A stretch of 64,000 bases of DNA from Larus michahellis (GCF_964199755.1 NC_133896.1:103074301-103138300), one strand, 5' to 3'. Positions 40,601-51,115 are shown, numbered from the stretch's first letter. Numbers and translations: made by a program. Notes: generated by a model not told the origin, from the sequence alone.

Positions 40601-43600
40601 ATATAAGATAAATACCACTGCTTTACCAGAGCATGCATATGGATAACTATATAAAGCTATCTATCTTCAGCAATTGAGAGCAAAGCCCGCTAGAGTAGGC
40701 AATCTCCTGGGCTTATACGGCTGCTGCGCCTTGTCAGGACCATTTCTGGCAAGGCCCTGGCTGGGTGGGGGAGCACCACCATCAAGTGTAAAATCCACCC
40801 CACAGCATTTAAACTGCACCCTGTGTATAAAAACATACATAAATAATGCACACAGCTAGCCCGCATGAAAGGGTGAGCATTAATAATGTCAGCTGTCTCT
40901 GATTGTCCCTTGAATTTGTGGGTTGTGTTTTGAGCATTTAACCTTAACTCTGGCAGCGTGGCTCCTGCTGTAGAGTCTGCATTTACCCAACAGCTACTGC
41001 AAGATCTTTGACCAGGTTGTTTTATGATTTATTAATGTTATTATCAAAAGACCCTAGCGACTAAATATGATACCATGCAATCTGTCTGTCTTTAGAGCAC
41101 CGGTCGACATCTTTGGCCTCTCTAGGTTTCTCCAGTCAAGCAAGCTTGGCTCCCACTTCCATGACACAAGGTAATCAATTCAGCCAAAATGTTTTCTCTA
41201 TTGCTTCAAGAATGTAGGAGAAAGATACATAAATACAATAACTGTCTTGCATTTTTTGTAACAAACAATTTAATGTCCACCGAAGCCCTTTTCTTGGTGC
41301 ATTATATACGAGGAAGTCCACAGTTCAAAAATAAATAGATGAGAAAATACTGTCTTGATTTCATCTTTTTTAATGCTCTGTTCAGGATATATGCATTAAT
41401 TTCAGCAAGTGAATAGACATCGAGTATATGTTTTTTCCATACTTATTCCTTGTATCTCTTCAATTAAACATCATAAAAAACCAGAATGACATTAGAGCTA
41501 GAAAAAAGTGCAGCCCAAACATTGGAGCACAGGAGTACAAATACAAAGCACCGATAAACAAAATATTTACAGCAGATGATTCAACTCGGTGATTTCTCCT
41601 CCGGGCTGGTGACACCGAGGCCGATGGAGGGCAGGGTGACTCACTTGGAAGGGTTTAAGCTCGCTTCCCTGGGGAGAGGTATGTGCTCCAGCTGCTGGCA
41701 CGCACCCGACAGCGCGGCAGCAGCCCGAATCGAGAGCAGGCGAAACTGTGAACCTCCTGCCTTCTGACCCCAAAATCAAGGGCTGATTCCCGCCAGTCCC
41801 AGCAGAGTGCATTTTCTCGCAGCACAGCCTGTCCGCAAACACTTTTCTCATTAAAGTCTCTTTCCATTTTGAGGCCCAGCTGTTGATCCCTGTAGGACTG
41901 GCTGGTTTGAAGCAGCAGACAGGAGGGTGCTGGGGCTGCCCTCGCCAGCAGCAAGGTGTGCACTCGCTGCCACGCAGGCTGAATAAACACAGACATGGCA
42001 CACAGAGACACAAGAGCCCATGCGAAATGGCAGTGCAGGCAGCAGGGGGAAGAGGCACATCATTGTCAAACGCCATCATCCCCTCTACAGCAGCACCAAA
42101 GCTTCGGCTCGTGAAAGATCCACCACTGAGGCGGCAGCCGGCAAGAGTGGATTTGGCCCTTGGTATTTGCAGCAGCCTTGTTCTCCCAAAGAAAAAAAAA
42201 AAATCACTTGCAACAGACTAACTTTCAGGAGCCTGCAGGGCATTGAACATCCTCCTTAAACTGTGTAATTCAGTCTTCCAACCTTCTCTTAATGTAACTT
42301 ATATTACAATGTAGCAGTATTTCCCCACTGATGCATGACTAATACCATGGGCGGTGTGTGGGGTAATACTGGAGGAAGATGCTGAATACAAGGCTTTGTC
42401 CTGCCCAGCAGAGCACTGTTTGGCAGCTGAATCGCTCAATGTAAAGCCCTGGGGCATGAAGAGGCTAGATCGAGATATGCCAGGGCAGGAACACAGACTG
42501 CAGCAGCACTGAAATTAAAGTTTGCTGCTCCTCCTGCTGCCTTCCCCATCCTCAACGTAGACACTTGCCCAGCCTGGCTGACAGCAGGCAGCAAAGCACT
42601 TGTTTATGTGGACCAAAAGCCCTTCTGTCTCAACAAAAAATTTCACAACAAAGGCTATAAGTATACAGTGTAAACTCTCCTCGCTGGGTTATATATCTTC
42701 ACTGTTCGAAGAGGCACAAGGTCAAAGTCATACTGTAAGCCAGAGCTGAGCCATTTCTCTTCTGTAAGTAGCCCAGAAAACTTCTGCCTTTTAACCAATG
42801 CCCCTGATGTGTGGCAGTTGCGGTGTGCCAACCATGGGCTAGTGCTTCTCCTCTCCAGCTCACTGCTGTTTCCCACACCGGTGCCACCACCAGCTCCTTG
42901 AGCAGACCCTTCAGGCTGCAGCCGAGTCAGGACGCCAAGACCAAGTCTGCCATTGTACAAAGGGGTTTCGTTCAGTGCCTGTTATTTTGCAAGTTTTTAA
43001 TGAAAATCCAAGAGACGGTGGAGAATTGATACGAGGGAAGATTGCACAGATACAGGCAGGAGAAGGAGGGTAGATGAAACCAAGACTGTTAAAACTGCAG
43101 CCTCATCTTTGCTTAGATTCCACGATAGCTCCATCTCTGAGCCCAGGCTCACGCTTTGAGTGCTGGGTTACAGCTGCAGTTCACCTTCTCAGGTTTGTTC
43201 AGACGGCTTAATGATACTTTTCTGACAATGAGACAGGTGTTGGGAAAGACGGGCTCTTTTTAGTAAACGTGAAATAGTCCTCTAGGGAAAACAGAGGTCT
43301 ACTTGCTAGCCACCATCTGTCCGTGTTTGAATATCAGCTAGTTCAGCTCTAGAGTACCTAGCACTTCAAAAATAGATTAAAGGAAAATGTTAAATAAGTT
43401 GGTATTTGGCACCAGGCATCCCTGGTGTGACTCCTGTACACTAACTTCTTCAAAACTTCTCTTTGCTAGTTGGGAAAATAGTTTTGTCTCATTGGAGCTG
43501 GTGAAACCCTGTCCAAATTCTGATTTATGTACATTTTTTTCACAGCTCTCTATTGGTTTTGGGTCAAAACAAGCCAGAGAACTCAGAACTACTGAGTTGC

Positions 43601-46600
43601 AGATGAAACCCAAAAAACCATGCTTAAATGCCCCGTATGTTTTCTCAAAGTTTATTTATCCACCTCACCAAAAGTCTCTTGAGTTTCTAGCTCGTGACAA
43701 ATTTTAAAACCAGACACAGAATTTTGTGGTGCTTGTCTGAGGGAAGCCAACATCTCAGGTAGTAGGTTACAAGTCTTTGACCTCTTCAGTCAGGAAACAG
43801 GGAAGAAAGAAGGGAAAATAAAGAACAAGTGATGGGGTCCTCTACAGCAATTTTTACAAGCTTGTGTGTTTTTCAACAGGAGCGCTGATTTCTACCACAG
43901 AGACAAAACGCCATGCCAGCACCACAGCATTCAATGAGAGCTTGACAACCGCACGTGAGTAGATGATGCATCTCCTTTGCTTCATAGGACTGTAGCAGGG
44001 GAGTTACGTAGCTAAATACAGATGTTGTCAAGTGCAAATGTGGCACCAACTCAGCGAGTGTTGGGTTGCAGACGTACAATAATCTGGAGTATCTTGCAAA
44101 TAGTACAGCAGCAGGTACTTGGCTCTACACGGTCCTCAGTTTGTGATGCTTTTGCCAAGAGCATTGGCTCTGCAGTGCTTATTTTCAGCTACTAGTTGAT
44201 AGTCATCGCATCGCCATGCAAAAGTTATTACTAAACATCAAAAATTTGTGTCCTAGGAGAGGCCAAAATTTGGGTGCTGTAATCTGTACCACCTTTCCAG
44301 CACTTCACAGCAGCAATACCCCTGCTGAGTTGCACTGAGCTAGCTGATAAAGAATTGAGTATTCCAAGCCATCAAGGATTTGCAGCAGCAAAAGAGGAGC
44401 GAAAAGCGTTTGAGTATCCCATTTTTATTAGACATATTTAATTTAATAATATTAAAATTGAGAGAGTTGCTAGGCAAATGTAGTGAGTACTGAGGGTAGT
44501 TTATAGATGAACTAAATTACTGGAGAAGCTAAATAAAATCACAGAATAGCAATGAAATCATGAGATAATGTGGGACAATAAAGGCTGGCTAATAGAACAT
44601 CGAAAGACGGCCTCATTAAAGATCAATAAATCAATAAAAAAACCCTAGGGGTGGACATTTTTTCACAAATCTTTCCCTTTAGAAACTCTCTGCTCAGCAG
44701 CAGAAAGCCCAAAGTTACCGTCTTTTTTAACATCTTGGTTTGCCTTTGTGCTTGCAGAACAGGCAGGACCCGTCAATGCGCTTTCACATTTGTACGGCAG
44801 TTGTCTTTTGGCTGAAGCGCAAATGTAGCAGCCGCTTTCCATTTTCTGAACATATTTTTGGCAGCCCTCCGGTGCTTATTTACCTGCATATAACCCACAA
44901 CCATGCATTTAGACCGAAACCTTGTGACAACGGCTAATGCTTCGCCATCCTGCTCTCGCACAGCTTGAGGGTTGCAATTTTTGCTAAAAGCCTGCTGAAT
45001 GACACGGCCGTTTGCGGGAGGTGCCGTGCGTTGCACCACTCATCCGCTTCCCTACAGCCGTGCCCACCTGGCCACCAGCCGAGGCATGGCCTTCGAGGCT
45101 CCTCAGCCTGGCAGCTGTAGTTTGAGGGCAATTTAAAACCCCCCAGCTCGCTGAGATGTACTAATGTTTTTCCCTGTGCCCTCCCAGGGCCACCGGGCTC
45201 CTACAACAGGGATTACCATTATCAGCTCAGTCCTCTGGGGCTCTAACACAAGCCATTATGTAAATAATAATAAGTAGAGCTCGTCGGCATGCTGTATAGA
45301 GCACAGCGTTATGGGATCTCTAAGTGTACGTCCTTTTTTTTTTTCTAACATAACTTTTTAAAATGCCAGATCTACAATGCTTATCCCCATAAAATTAAAC
45401 ACTTAATAAACAAGGAGAAAAGAAGAAATGAATTGAATTAGTGACCAAAACTCTCAGTGAATTTTTAGAGTGCCCTAAAATTGGACTGATTTTGGTAGGG
45501 CTTTTTAATACGTACATATATATATATACACACAGACACACATGCTTGAGTGCTCAGTTTCAATCAGAACCAGCCTCTCATGAGAAAGAGACTTTCCTGA
45601 CTCTGCCCGCTTACATTTTTACATCATTTAAACAATGGATTATTTTTTTTCTTGGGTTTATAAATCAGCAATTATACTAGAGACTTACAGGTGTCTCTGT
45701 TGTTTCATTTGTTGTTTGCATCCGAGAAAAGCTAAGGGTGTAAAATAACCACACTTAAGCCTAATGAAGCAGCCACGTACAGGCTAGTAAGACAATTGAA
45801 GGATATTATTTCTTTTTGTGTAGATTTGAACGATTCCACCACCGAATCCCCTCAAAGCCTCAGGAATGCCACGCGCTCCTCCGAGAATACAACCCTGGTG
45901 CATCGTAAGTGCCGTGGCAGCTCTGGGGACGCTGTGCCATTGTCTAGTCACATATTTTAGCTATTATTTCAGAAGATGCGAACACAGAGACGGCTAGAAA
46001 TAACAGGAATGTATCCTTAGGCAGCAGTGATCTTAAACGTAGGTGGCTTAGCTGCATTAGGAAAGGCAAAATATCTGTCTACAAACAGATGAAAGACGAT
46101 TTTGCGGTTCAGACACAATTCTTGACAGAGGAAACTGAGGTTTCACTCAGTCACGGCAGAGGCAGACTCTTTGTGTTGCTGCTAAGCCACTTAATATCTT
46201 TAGCTTTTTCATTACCATCAAAGAGGTAAAAAGCTTATCATTCTCCCAGACCACTGTGCAGCTCAATGCTGGCTTGCTGGAACTTTTTAATAGGTGTTTT
46301 CTAATACTTCCTTCCTCCCTTCCTTTTTTTCTTTTTTTCCTCTAATAGTCTTTAATTTGACAAAAGCACATTTTTCGTCTAACACGGGGTTGTAGGCCAA
46401 AAATGTAGCTGTCTTGCCAAGTGAATTTTGACACCTTGATTCTGGAATTTGATTTTCAGTGAATAACTGTGGCTTCAAAACACAACCTTCATTTAAAAAA
46501 AACACACAAATAAATTACTAAAAATGTTCTGTACCCGTATCTTTATAGGTAACCTGTCCTTCAGCATCACAGATCAGCCAATTTCAGTTACCAGAGGGAA

Positions 46601-49124
46601 AGATTTCTTTACTACCAGCAGTCTGCTCAATAGTACTGGTGAGACATTATCCTACAAATCCTCCTCTTTCAGCATGCCATTGCAGGAAGAAAGAAAAGCA
46701 GAGAAGCGTGAAACCTGGAGCATTGTCTACGTTTGACCAGGGGGGTTCAAAAAAGGGAAAAGAGATGAAAAGAGGAGTCACGGCTGCTGTGTCCCCACAC
46801 CGCGGGTTGTTGCAGGCTTTTGGCATTCCTGCCTTCTCCTTGCATCCACAAGCAACACCCCAGTGTGTGTTTTCTTCCAGCAGCAAAATTTGGCCAGTCA
46901 CACTCCTGTGCCCCAGGGGCCAGTCATGGCTCACAGAGCATGGTGGACTTAGTGCCCAGTCCACCACGTCCACGCAGTCCACCAGTGGCTGCGGCACTGG
47001 CTGACACTTTAGCTAAGACCCAGGCTGGGTGATGTACCGGTATAACCAACCTTGCAAAGGGTCATGACGCCAGCACAATGGGAGGTGACACTAGTTTCAC
47101 CCAGTGACTCTTGTGCTCCAGCCCTCTCTGGCACTCAGCACATTGCTGCACCCTCCACAGTGGCTGTAAGAGGACCGTGCTCCTCCTCTCCTTCCTCCCC
47201 ACAGCCGGGACCCCAGGGGCACCTCTTTCAGCCACCACTACCCCTGAGGGTGGCTGTGCAGGAGCGCGGCAGTGGGGGGATCCCAGCACCATGGTGGGGA
47301 GAGGCAGCTGGGGTGAGGCAGAGATGCTGTGCCACCAGCAAGAGGCCACGCCAAAAGGCAGCTGCACCCCTGGCCAGATGTTTCATCAGGGTTTGGTGCC
47401 AGCAGCGTGAAAAATAAGCCAGTGAGAAGGAGGGCTGGGGTAGGCAGCGGTGTCTGGCTGCACCGTGACATGGTTCCTCTTCTCAGAGAAGCTCATGGGG
47501 GAACAGAGAAAATCAATGGGTTTTGGATGAAACAGTTGCCAGGCTGTGCCTGAATAATCTCATCCTGTGAACTGATGGGTGGCTGACATCAGCCTGCAAA
47601 CCCAGTCAGAACAAAAGCAGGCTAAGTTCACAAATTAGAGCTGCAGCGCTCAGAGTTTGAGATCCTCAGCCAAGAAACCTGGCAGTCAGGTGTTGATTTG
47701 GGGCTGCATTGTCACCCGTACTGTGCCCGGGGGAAGAAGTGACCCACAGGCAGCAAGCACGGATTTCCCTCCTCCGCCGGAGGACATTCGGCTGAGCTCT
47801 GTCTCATGTGTCCCTTCCAGGTGGCATGAAGAACGCGAAAGCCAGTCGCTTCCCCTGGCCAACAATGGTAGCCGTCCTGCTCCTCGTCTGCAGTTTTCTA
47901 ATAGCTTTAGGCATCAGGAAATGGTGTCAGTACCAGAAAGAGATGTAAGTACTAAGGAGGGGAACCGCAGGGGTGGGAGGGGTGGCACAGGGGACAGCAC
48001 AAACTCTGACCCAGCTGTTTGGATTTACACATTTTCATTTGAGACCACCCATAGCACACAAGACCTTTAAGTACATGGATTGTTAATGCTGGTTTTTTCA
48101 TACAGAGGCATGAAATGTGGAGCGTTCTCAGTCCTTTCATCTGTTCTGTGGATTATCTATAAAATAAACTTGTAAAAAAAAGAGCTGTGGTGCAACTTCA
48201 GGGTGTGAGGGAAGAATACAAGTCAATTTTTTTCCTCAGAGACCCCTACTTCTATTAGCCTCCCTGCTAGCTGTTTTTACTCTCTCATTTTGCATGGTTA
48301 CTTGAGGACAAGTTTTAATGAAATTGTACTTCTAGGGCAGCTTTATTTGGGTTGTGAATAATATATGTGAAAGTAGGCTACCTGAAACTTAATCCCAGTC
48401 AAAGAAGCATTGAGTTTGTAATTAGCACCAAAGTTTAATTCCCTACTAAAGCACTCGGAGATCTACTGATCAAGTATCTAAGTATCTAAGAGCCAATTAT
48501 TTTTAAACTTAGTAATGTGACTAAAATGTTTGAAAAATCATGGTGATAATGAATCATTTGTGGTTCTAGAAAACCTTTTTAAAACGTGACTGCAAATCCT
48601 GCATTATCGAAGGTAAAAATGGGATTGATTTTTTTCACTGATTTGGGATGGGACCTTTCTTTATCTTGGCCTATAAATTGCCAAAAACCCCATTATGAGT
48701 CTTTAAATATAACTTCAGGGAGCAGTGTGAGCAAAAGATCTCTGCAAGGGTTTTGAATGGTTCACCAGGACCATGATCTGTTCTTTTAAAGCAAGAATAA
48801 AGTAAAATCATGAGGTGGGAGCTGAGAAAGCCGAGTAAGTACCAGGAGGTGTGCTGGAGCTATAGAACAGAAACAGGGAAGTCGCAGCATGTAAGAGAAA
48901 ATGGCAGGTGCTCTTCTAATGATTTACTGTCCATCTACCTCCTCCTGTGAACACTTTACAACAGTCTTTTATACGGCTTTTGTGTGATAGCGTGGTTTTC
49001 TCTCTTCTATTTCAGTATGAACAGACCTCCATCTTTCAAGCCACCGCCACCTCCGATAAAGTACACCTCCATGGTGGAGTCTGATGGGACCCCCCCATCC
49101 TGCCACGAACTGGAAAACCTGTAA
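20524..49124 (+). CDS. CD96: CD96 (TACTILE) T/NK-cell receptor, complete gene, 15 coding exons
   Basis: A type I membrane receptor of the Ig superfamily. In mammals it is on T and NK cells and binds CD155/nectin-type ligands together with CD226 and TIGIT. I joined 15 exons with GT/AG boundaries and consistent phases into 1,794 nt, 597 residues plus stop (human is 585). Order: signal peptide (1-20); Ig V1 (about 21-161, Cys44-Cys140, Trp59); Ig2 (162-272, Cys180-Cys253, Trp196, 'DDGRVFSC' Tyr-corner-like motif); Ig3 (273-380, Cys296-Cys357, Trp309); Ser/Thr-rich stalk (381-520); membrane span about 533-552; tail 553-597. Matches to human CD96 are strongest at 'RIAVYHPVYG', 'LNQTLEIPC', 'SSTTVRVF', 'TWNISS' and the juxtamembrane 'IRKWCQYQKEI'. 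There are many N-x-S/T sites. The coordinates span introns; exons are listed separately. Identity is essentially certain; an additional skipped phase-1 stalk exon could have been missed. Confidence 0.97.
20917..20939 (+). repeat. (CT)n(CA)n microsatellite
   Basis: A short run of CT dinucleotides passes directly into CA dinucleotides in CD96 intron 1. Confidence 0.85.
22148..22640 (+). mobile_element. CR1 LINE, 3' truncated copy in CD96 intron 1
   Basis: A CR1 retrotransposon 3' end in the same orientation as CD96. An intact frame of 129 codons (22,153-22,539) encodes the C-terminal part of CR1 ORF2 ('LERVQWRATKMTRGLEHL', 'RVVRHWNGLPREVVDAPS'). The 3' UTR follows, with 'ggtcccttccaacccaaacc' and imperfect octamers 'attctatg', 'attcagtg', 'attctgtg'. 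The frame lacks stops in this remnant, so the copy is relatively young. The 5' truncation falls near 'catgaatggacctgctgg'. It is not a functional element because most of ORF2 is missing. Confidence 0.95.
24033..24458 (+). CDS. CD96: CD96 exon 2, Ig V1 domain
   Basis: Acceptor tttctaag|gc, donor gaag|gtaagt, phase 1-1, residues 20-162. It encodes the ligand-binding V domain: B-strand Cys44 ('LMCTF'), Trp59 ('QWSK'), F-strand Cys140 ('GQYECSF'). The group's AX6G motif (Ala71 to Gly78) and a T-Y-P motif (144-146) are both present. Extra cysteines occur at 100, 101, 110 and 120. N-glycosylation sequons are at Asn90, Asn115 and Asn129. Intron 2 (3.6 kb) has no coding sequence I can support and contains an A27 run. 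Confidence 0.97.
27163..27189 (+). repeat. A27 homopolymer in CD96 intron 2
   Basis: Twenty-seven A residues followed by an AT-rich stretch. The flanking sequence is not recognisable as a retroposed gene. Length is probably polymorphic. Confidence 0.9.
28074..28183 (+). CDS. CD96: CD96 exon 3, first half of Ig2
   Basis: The acceptor is the AG in 'gacaaaag', preceded by a T/GTT-rich polypyrimidine tract; the donor is gtg|gtaagt. Phase 1-0, residues 162-198. It encodes 'EVWLNQTLEIPC' with B-strand Cys180 and Trp196, closely matching the human second domain. The frame is open upstream of the acceptor to ATG codons at 27,998 and 28,007. Intron 3 (1.5 kb) contains an A14-type run at about 28,615 and nothing else recognised. 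Confidence 0.92.
29695..29917 (+). CDS. CD96: CD96 exon 4, second half of Ig2
   Basis: Acceptor tcttttcacag|ggg, donor ttcg|gtaagg, phase 0-1, residues 199-273. The F strand 'DDGRVFSCHV' supplies Cys253, and 'SSTTVRVF' forms the G strand. In human the corresponding stretch includes a short alternatively spliced segment; here the whole stretch is one exon. Cys214 is an additional cysteine. Intron 4 (4.2 kb) shows A-rich runs at about 32,905-32,955 and no coding sequence I can support. Confidence 0.95.
34143..34198 (+). CDS. CD96: CD96 exon 5, start of Ig3
   Basis: A 56-base exon: acceptor gctttccag|cc, donor cagaag|gtgagt, phase 1-0. Residues 273-291 (AYPEISISLQEGSAGTSQK) correspond to the human 'AKPEI' start of the third Ig domain. 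Intron 5 (2.2 kb) contains a GC-richer patch at about 34,330-34,820 with an unrecognised antisense open frame. Confidence 0.88.
36382..36472 (+). CDS. CD96: CD96 exon 6, middle of Ig3
   Basis: Acceptor ctgccctatag|cgt, donor gaag|gtaatg, phase 0-1, residues 292-322. It carries B-strand Cys296 ('RNVSCVV') and C-strand Trp309 ('PSLRWYVD'). The frame remains open for 89 codons into the following 371-base intron, the smallest of the gene, before a TGA at 36,739. Confidence 0.9.
36844..37020 (+). CDS. CD96: CD96 exon 7, end of Ig3
   Basis: Acceptor after a T-rich tract (ttccccctag|aa), donor cttcg|gtaggt, phase 1-1, residues 322-381. It includes F-strand Cys357 ('KTFSCAC') with a further Cys359 close by, and 'GNETWNISSQEI', which matches the human 'VWNISSEKI'. 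Sequons are at Asn366 and Asn370. Intron 7 (1.2 kb) contains a T27 run. Confidence 0.95.
37662..37688 (+). repeat. T27 homopolymer in CD96 intron 7
   Basis: Twenty-seven T residues. It could be a minus-strand poly(A) tail, but the flanks are not recognised as a retroposed copy. Confidence 0.9.
38238..38291 (+). CDS. CD96: CD96 exon 8, stalk
   Basis: Acceptor ttccttcacag|ac after a long T tract, donor gaag|gtagga, phase 1-1, residues 381-399 (DNKSNEASSEAFTTIASE, then the shared codon). First of six small symmetrical stalk exons rich in Ser and Thr, likely O-glycosylated. Intron 8 (1.8 kb) has nothing recognised. Confidence 0.85.
40140..40184 (+). CDS. CD96: CD96 exon 9, stalk
   Basis: A 45-base exon: acceptor ttgttatag|at, donor ctcag|gtaagg, phase 1-1, residues 399-414 (DVGNSALPSAVMTTS). 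Being symmetrical, it could be skipped without changing frame. Intron 9 (0.9 kb) includes an ATT run at about 40,442. Confidence 0.8.
41096..41170 (+). CDS. CD96: CD96 exon 10, stalk
   Basis: Acceptor gtctttag|ag, donor acaag|gtaatc, phase 1-1, residues 414-439, Ser/Thr-rich (EHRSTSLASLGFSSQASLAP and on). Intron 10 (2.7 kb) carries GC-rich frames on both strands at 41.6-42.2 kb that I do not recognise. Confidence 0.82.
43880..43954 (+). CDS. CD96: CD96 exon 11, stalk
   Basis: Acceptor tttttcaacag|ga, donor ccgcac|gtgagt, phase 1-1, residues 439-464, with 'STTETKRHASTTAFNESLTT'. Intron 11 (1.9 kb) contains a TA/CA microsatellite at 45,513-45,545 and an AT-rich repeat-poor block at 44.4-44.7 kb. 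Confidence 0.82.
45513..45545 (+). repeat. (TA)n(CA)n microsatellite
   Basis: Alternating TA repeats followed by CA/GACA repeats within CD96 intron 11. Confidence 0.8.
45824..45904 (+). CDS. CD96: CD96 exon 12, stalk
   Basis: Acceptor tctttttgtgtag|at, donor catc|gtaagt, phase 1-1, residues 464-491. Contains sequons in 'LNDSTTE', 'RNATRS' and 'ENTTLV'. Intron 12 (644 bases) has a CT-rich tract at about 46,305-46,340. Confidence 0.85.
46549..46638 (+). CDS. CD96: CD96 exon 13, stalk
   Basis: Acceptor tctttatag|gt, donor actg|gtgaga, phase 1-1, residues 491-521 (RNLSFSITDQPISVTRGKDF and on). Last extracellular stalk exon; sequons at NLS and NST. Intron 13 (1.2 kb) has GC-rich unrecognised frames. 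Confidence 0.83.
47821..47944 (+). CDS. CD96: CD96 exon 14, transmembrane segment
   Basis: Acceptor gtcccttccag|gt, donor agat|gtaagt, phase 1-2, residues 521-562. It encodes the membrane span (about 533-552, 'TMVAVLLLVCSFLIALGI') and the juxtamembrane 'RKWCQYQKEI', nearly identical to human. If the donor is not used, the frame reads ATG-TAA across it, ending the protein within two codons. Confidence 0.97.
48163..48168 (+). promoter_or_regulatory. Candidate intronic polyadenylation signal in CD96 intron 14
   Basis: A canonical AATAAA lies 219 bases after the exon 14 donor. It is preceded by a U-rich stretch and followed by an A8 run and G/T-rich sequence ('gctgtggtgcaacttcaggg'). Use of this site with retention of the intron start would give a membrane-anchored CD96 without a signalling tail. 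The A8 run is too close to the signal to mark the cleavage point itself. Unproven without transcript data. Confidence 0.35.
49016..49124 (+). CDS. CD96: CD96 exon 15, cytoplasmic tail and stop
   Basis: Acceptor tctatttcag|t, stop TAA at 49,122-49,124, residues 562-597. It encodes 'MNRPPSFKPPPPPIKYTSMV', then 'ESDGTPPSCHELENL'. The SH3-type proline run is conserved with human. The human ITIM-like I-K-Y-T-C-I is I-K-Y-T-S-M here (Tyr578), and the human C-terminal Y-H-E-M is C-H-E-L, so Tyr578 is the only tyrosine in this exon. Confidence 0.97.
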
Positions 49125-49250
49125 CGTCGCCTACACCCCTTGTGTAGTGCGCAGAAGACTGACACAGTTAAAAGGCTCTGTCTTTAAAACAGTGATTACA
49201 GAAGTTTGCTGTTAATGACCCATATTAAAATTCAGAGCGCCTAAATGACA
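49125..49250 (+). other. CD96: Minimal CD96 3' UTR
   Basis: An ATTAAA variant polyadenylation signal at 49,224-49,229 is the first one after the stop codon. No canonical AATAAA is visible for several kb downstream; the next good one is at 54,088-54,093. The true 3' end is unknown and may lie further on. Confidence 0.4.
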
Positions 49251-50979
49251 TTAATGTTGGAAGCTGAGCACTCCTGAGGACACTTACTTCATCCCGCCTA
49301 TCTCTATGTATGCATTACGTTAACACCGTTGTGAGTGTCACCCTGAGATTACATGTGCTTCATTTGAATGGGGTGATCAACTGGGAATTTGCTGTCTCGT
49401 TAATGGGAGCAGATTAACACATCACTCCACCAGCCTGACTGAAGCTTTTTGTTTTACTAAGTGTATAAAGACGACAGCTGTGCCGTGTGGACGCCGCGAT
49501 TATACTGGAACCATTGGCTTAACACAAGCTTTTTGATATCTACATGAGCCCTTCTTACAATGATTATTTTTTACCATGCAAATGTTGAGTAATCTGACCT
49601 GATATATAATTTCCTATCACTGTGATACCAAACAAAAAATAATCAGCACCTTACACGGAAAGAAAATAGCCTGCATCTGTTGTCACCGGGGTTGCAGCGC
49701 AGGATCACGGGGAGGGGTTGGTGAGACGAAAGAGCACAGCACAGGCCTGGTGGATGTGTCCATGAAGAAAACTCAATTGCTGTTGGAGAAGTCATGAGAA
49801 CAAGCCAACTTTGGGCTCATGTACAAGCCACCTGCGGACCAGAGACTTAAGGACTAAAGTGAATAAGGACCCTAAAGTTAATGGAAATGCCCATTCTTTT
49901 GGAAGTGCCGTGCCTTTGAAACAGTAATTACACCTGGGTCTGCTTTTCGGAAATCATATTTATGGTACACATGAAGAAAAAAAAAGAAATACAATCATTT
50001 TATTCTCCCTTGGTCTTAAAGAGCTTCTGTCATTTGCTATCTTTGCATTTTTCAAGATCTCAGGGGTAGTTTCCCAGGTTGCTTCCCTGTGGAAGGGATG
50101 ATCCAGTGTTACACTTACCCTGCCCGAGCTGCATATTTCCTAGCACTGACACTAATGACTAAATGACCGTGACGAGGGTGGAATCAGCTTAGCCCACTGC
50201 ACAGCTCTCAGCCAGGCCAGCAGCAGCGTGGTCACTAATGCAAGGCACAAGAGCTGCAGCAGGAGCACAGCTTTTGGCAGCAGCGTGGTCTTACGTTACT
50301 TTCAGCCAGCCAAGAAACTGTCCCACCAAGCTTGCTTTGAAAATGTATTGTTACCACAATGGCATTTCTGTAATTAGTGCGAATCAACTAAAATTCAATC
50401 ATGTCAAGCTTAAAATTGGTATTCTGATTTAGGAATGGGATTTGCTTTATTTACTGCTAAACACTGGTCGATGAGTATCAGAGTTCAGAGCACCGTATTT
50501 CCCGGGACTTTAGATGAATGAATGACTTACTGGAAAGAATGATCTGACAGACCTTTTTGAAGTATGTGTTGTATTATTTACCTTATAGCACAAGCAGTTC
50601 TAAATCCATCACTAAGGGATTATCTGTGCTGAACAGAAAACACTTTCCTTCCTACAAAACTATACGGCTTTACATGTCTGGAAGAGCCAATATCAATTTA
50701 AGCGATTTTTGTCTGTATGGGTGTAGAAGCAAAGTAGTTTAACTTTTGTCACACTATCAGTCACTGCAAAAGAAGGCAGCTGTTTGTTCTTAAAAAAAAA
50801 AAGAAATCAGAAAAAAAAATTGTTAGATAGCCATATTCCAAGGGAGAGCTGGGACTTTCTTCCTCATCATTAGATAAGGATGACTGGCTGTAGCATACCT
50901 GTCGAAGAGGGTTTATTTTGTCATCTCGGATATTTTAAATCCCTTCGGTTGCTTTGGGTCAGAGATGCTCCCTCCGACA
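49251..50979. other. Intergenic DNA after CD96
   Basis: About 1.7 kb of ordinary AT-rich sequence with A-runs near 50,790 and 50,810. No gene, repeat family or RNA recognised. Part may be an extended CD96 3' UTR. Confidence 0.5.
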
Positions 50980-51094
50980 CTGATGTTTTGCCGGGTGCCT
51001 TGGGAAGCGCTGAGGCTTGCCGTGATTTCCGCCGCTGCCTGCTAATGCAGCCGGGCCGCAAGGAGTGCTACCGGGAGCTTTGTCCCGATCCCTG

Positions 51095-51115
51095 ATCCAT
51101 CCATCCATCCATCCC
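51095..51115 (+). repeat. (ATCC)n microsatellite
   Basis: Five tandem ATCC units at the edge of the GC-rich island. Confidence 0.9.

Noticed and set aside
41567-42079. A 170-codon antisense open frame in CD96 intron 10, rich in cysteine
   Set aside because: Cysteines do not form a known spacing, overlapping frames are open on both strands, and the region is GC-rich.
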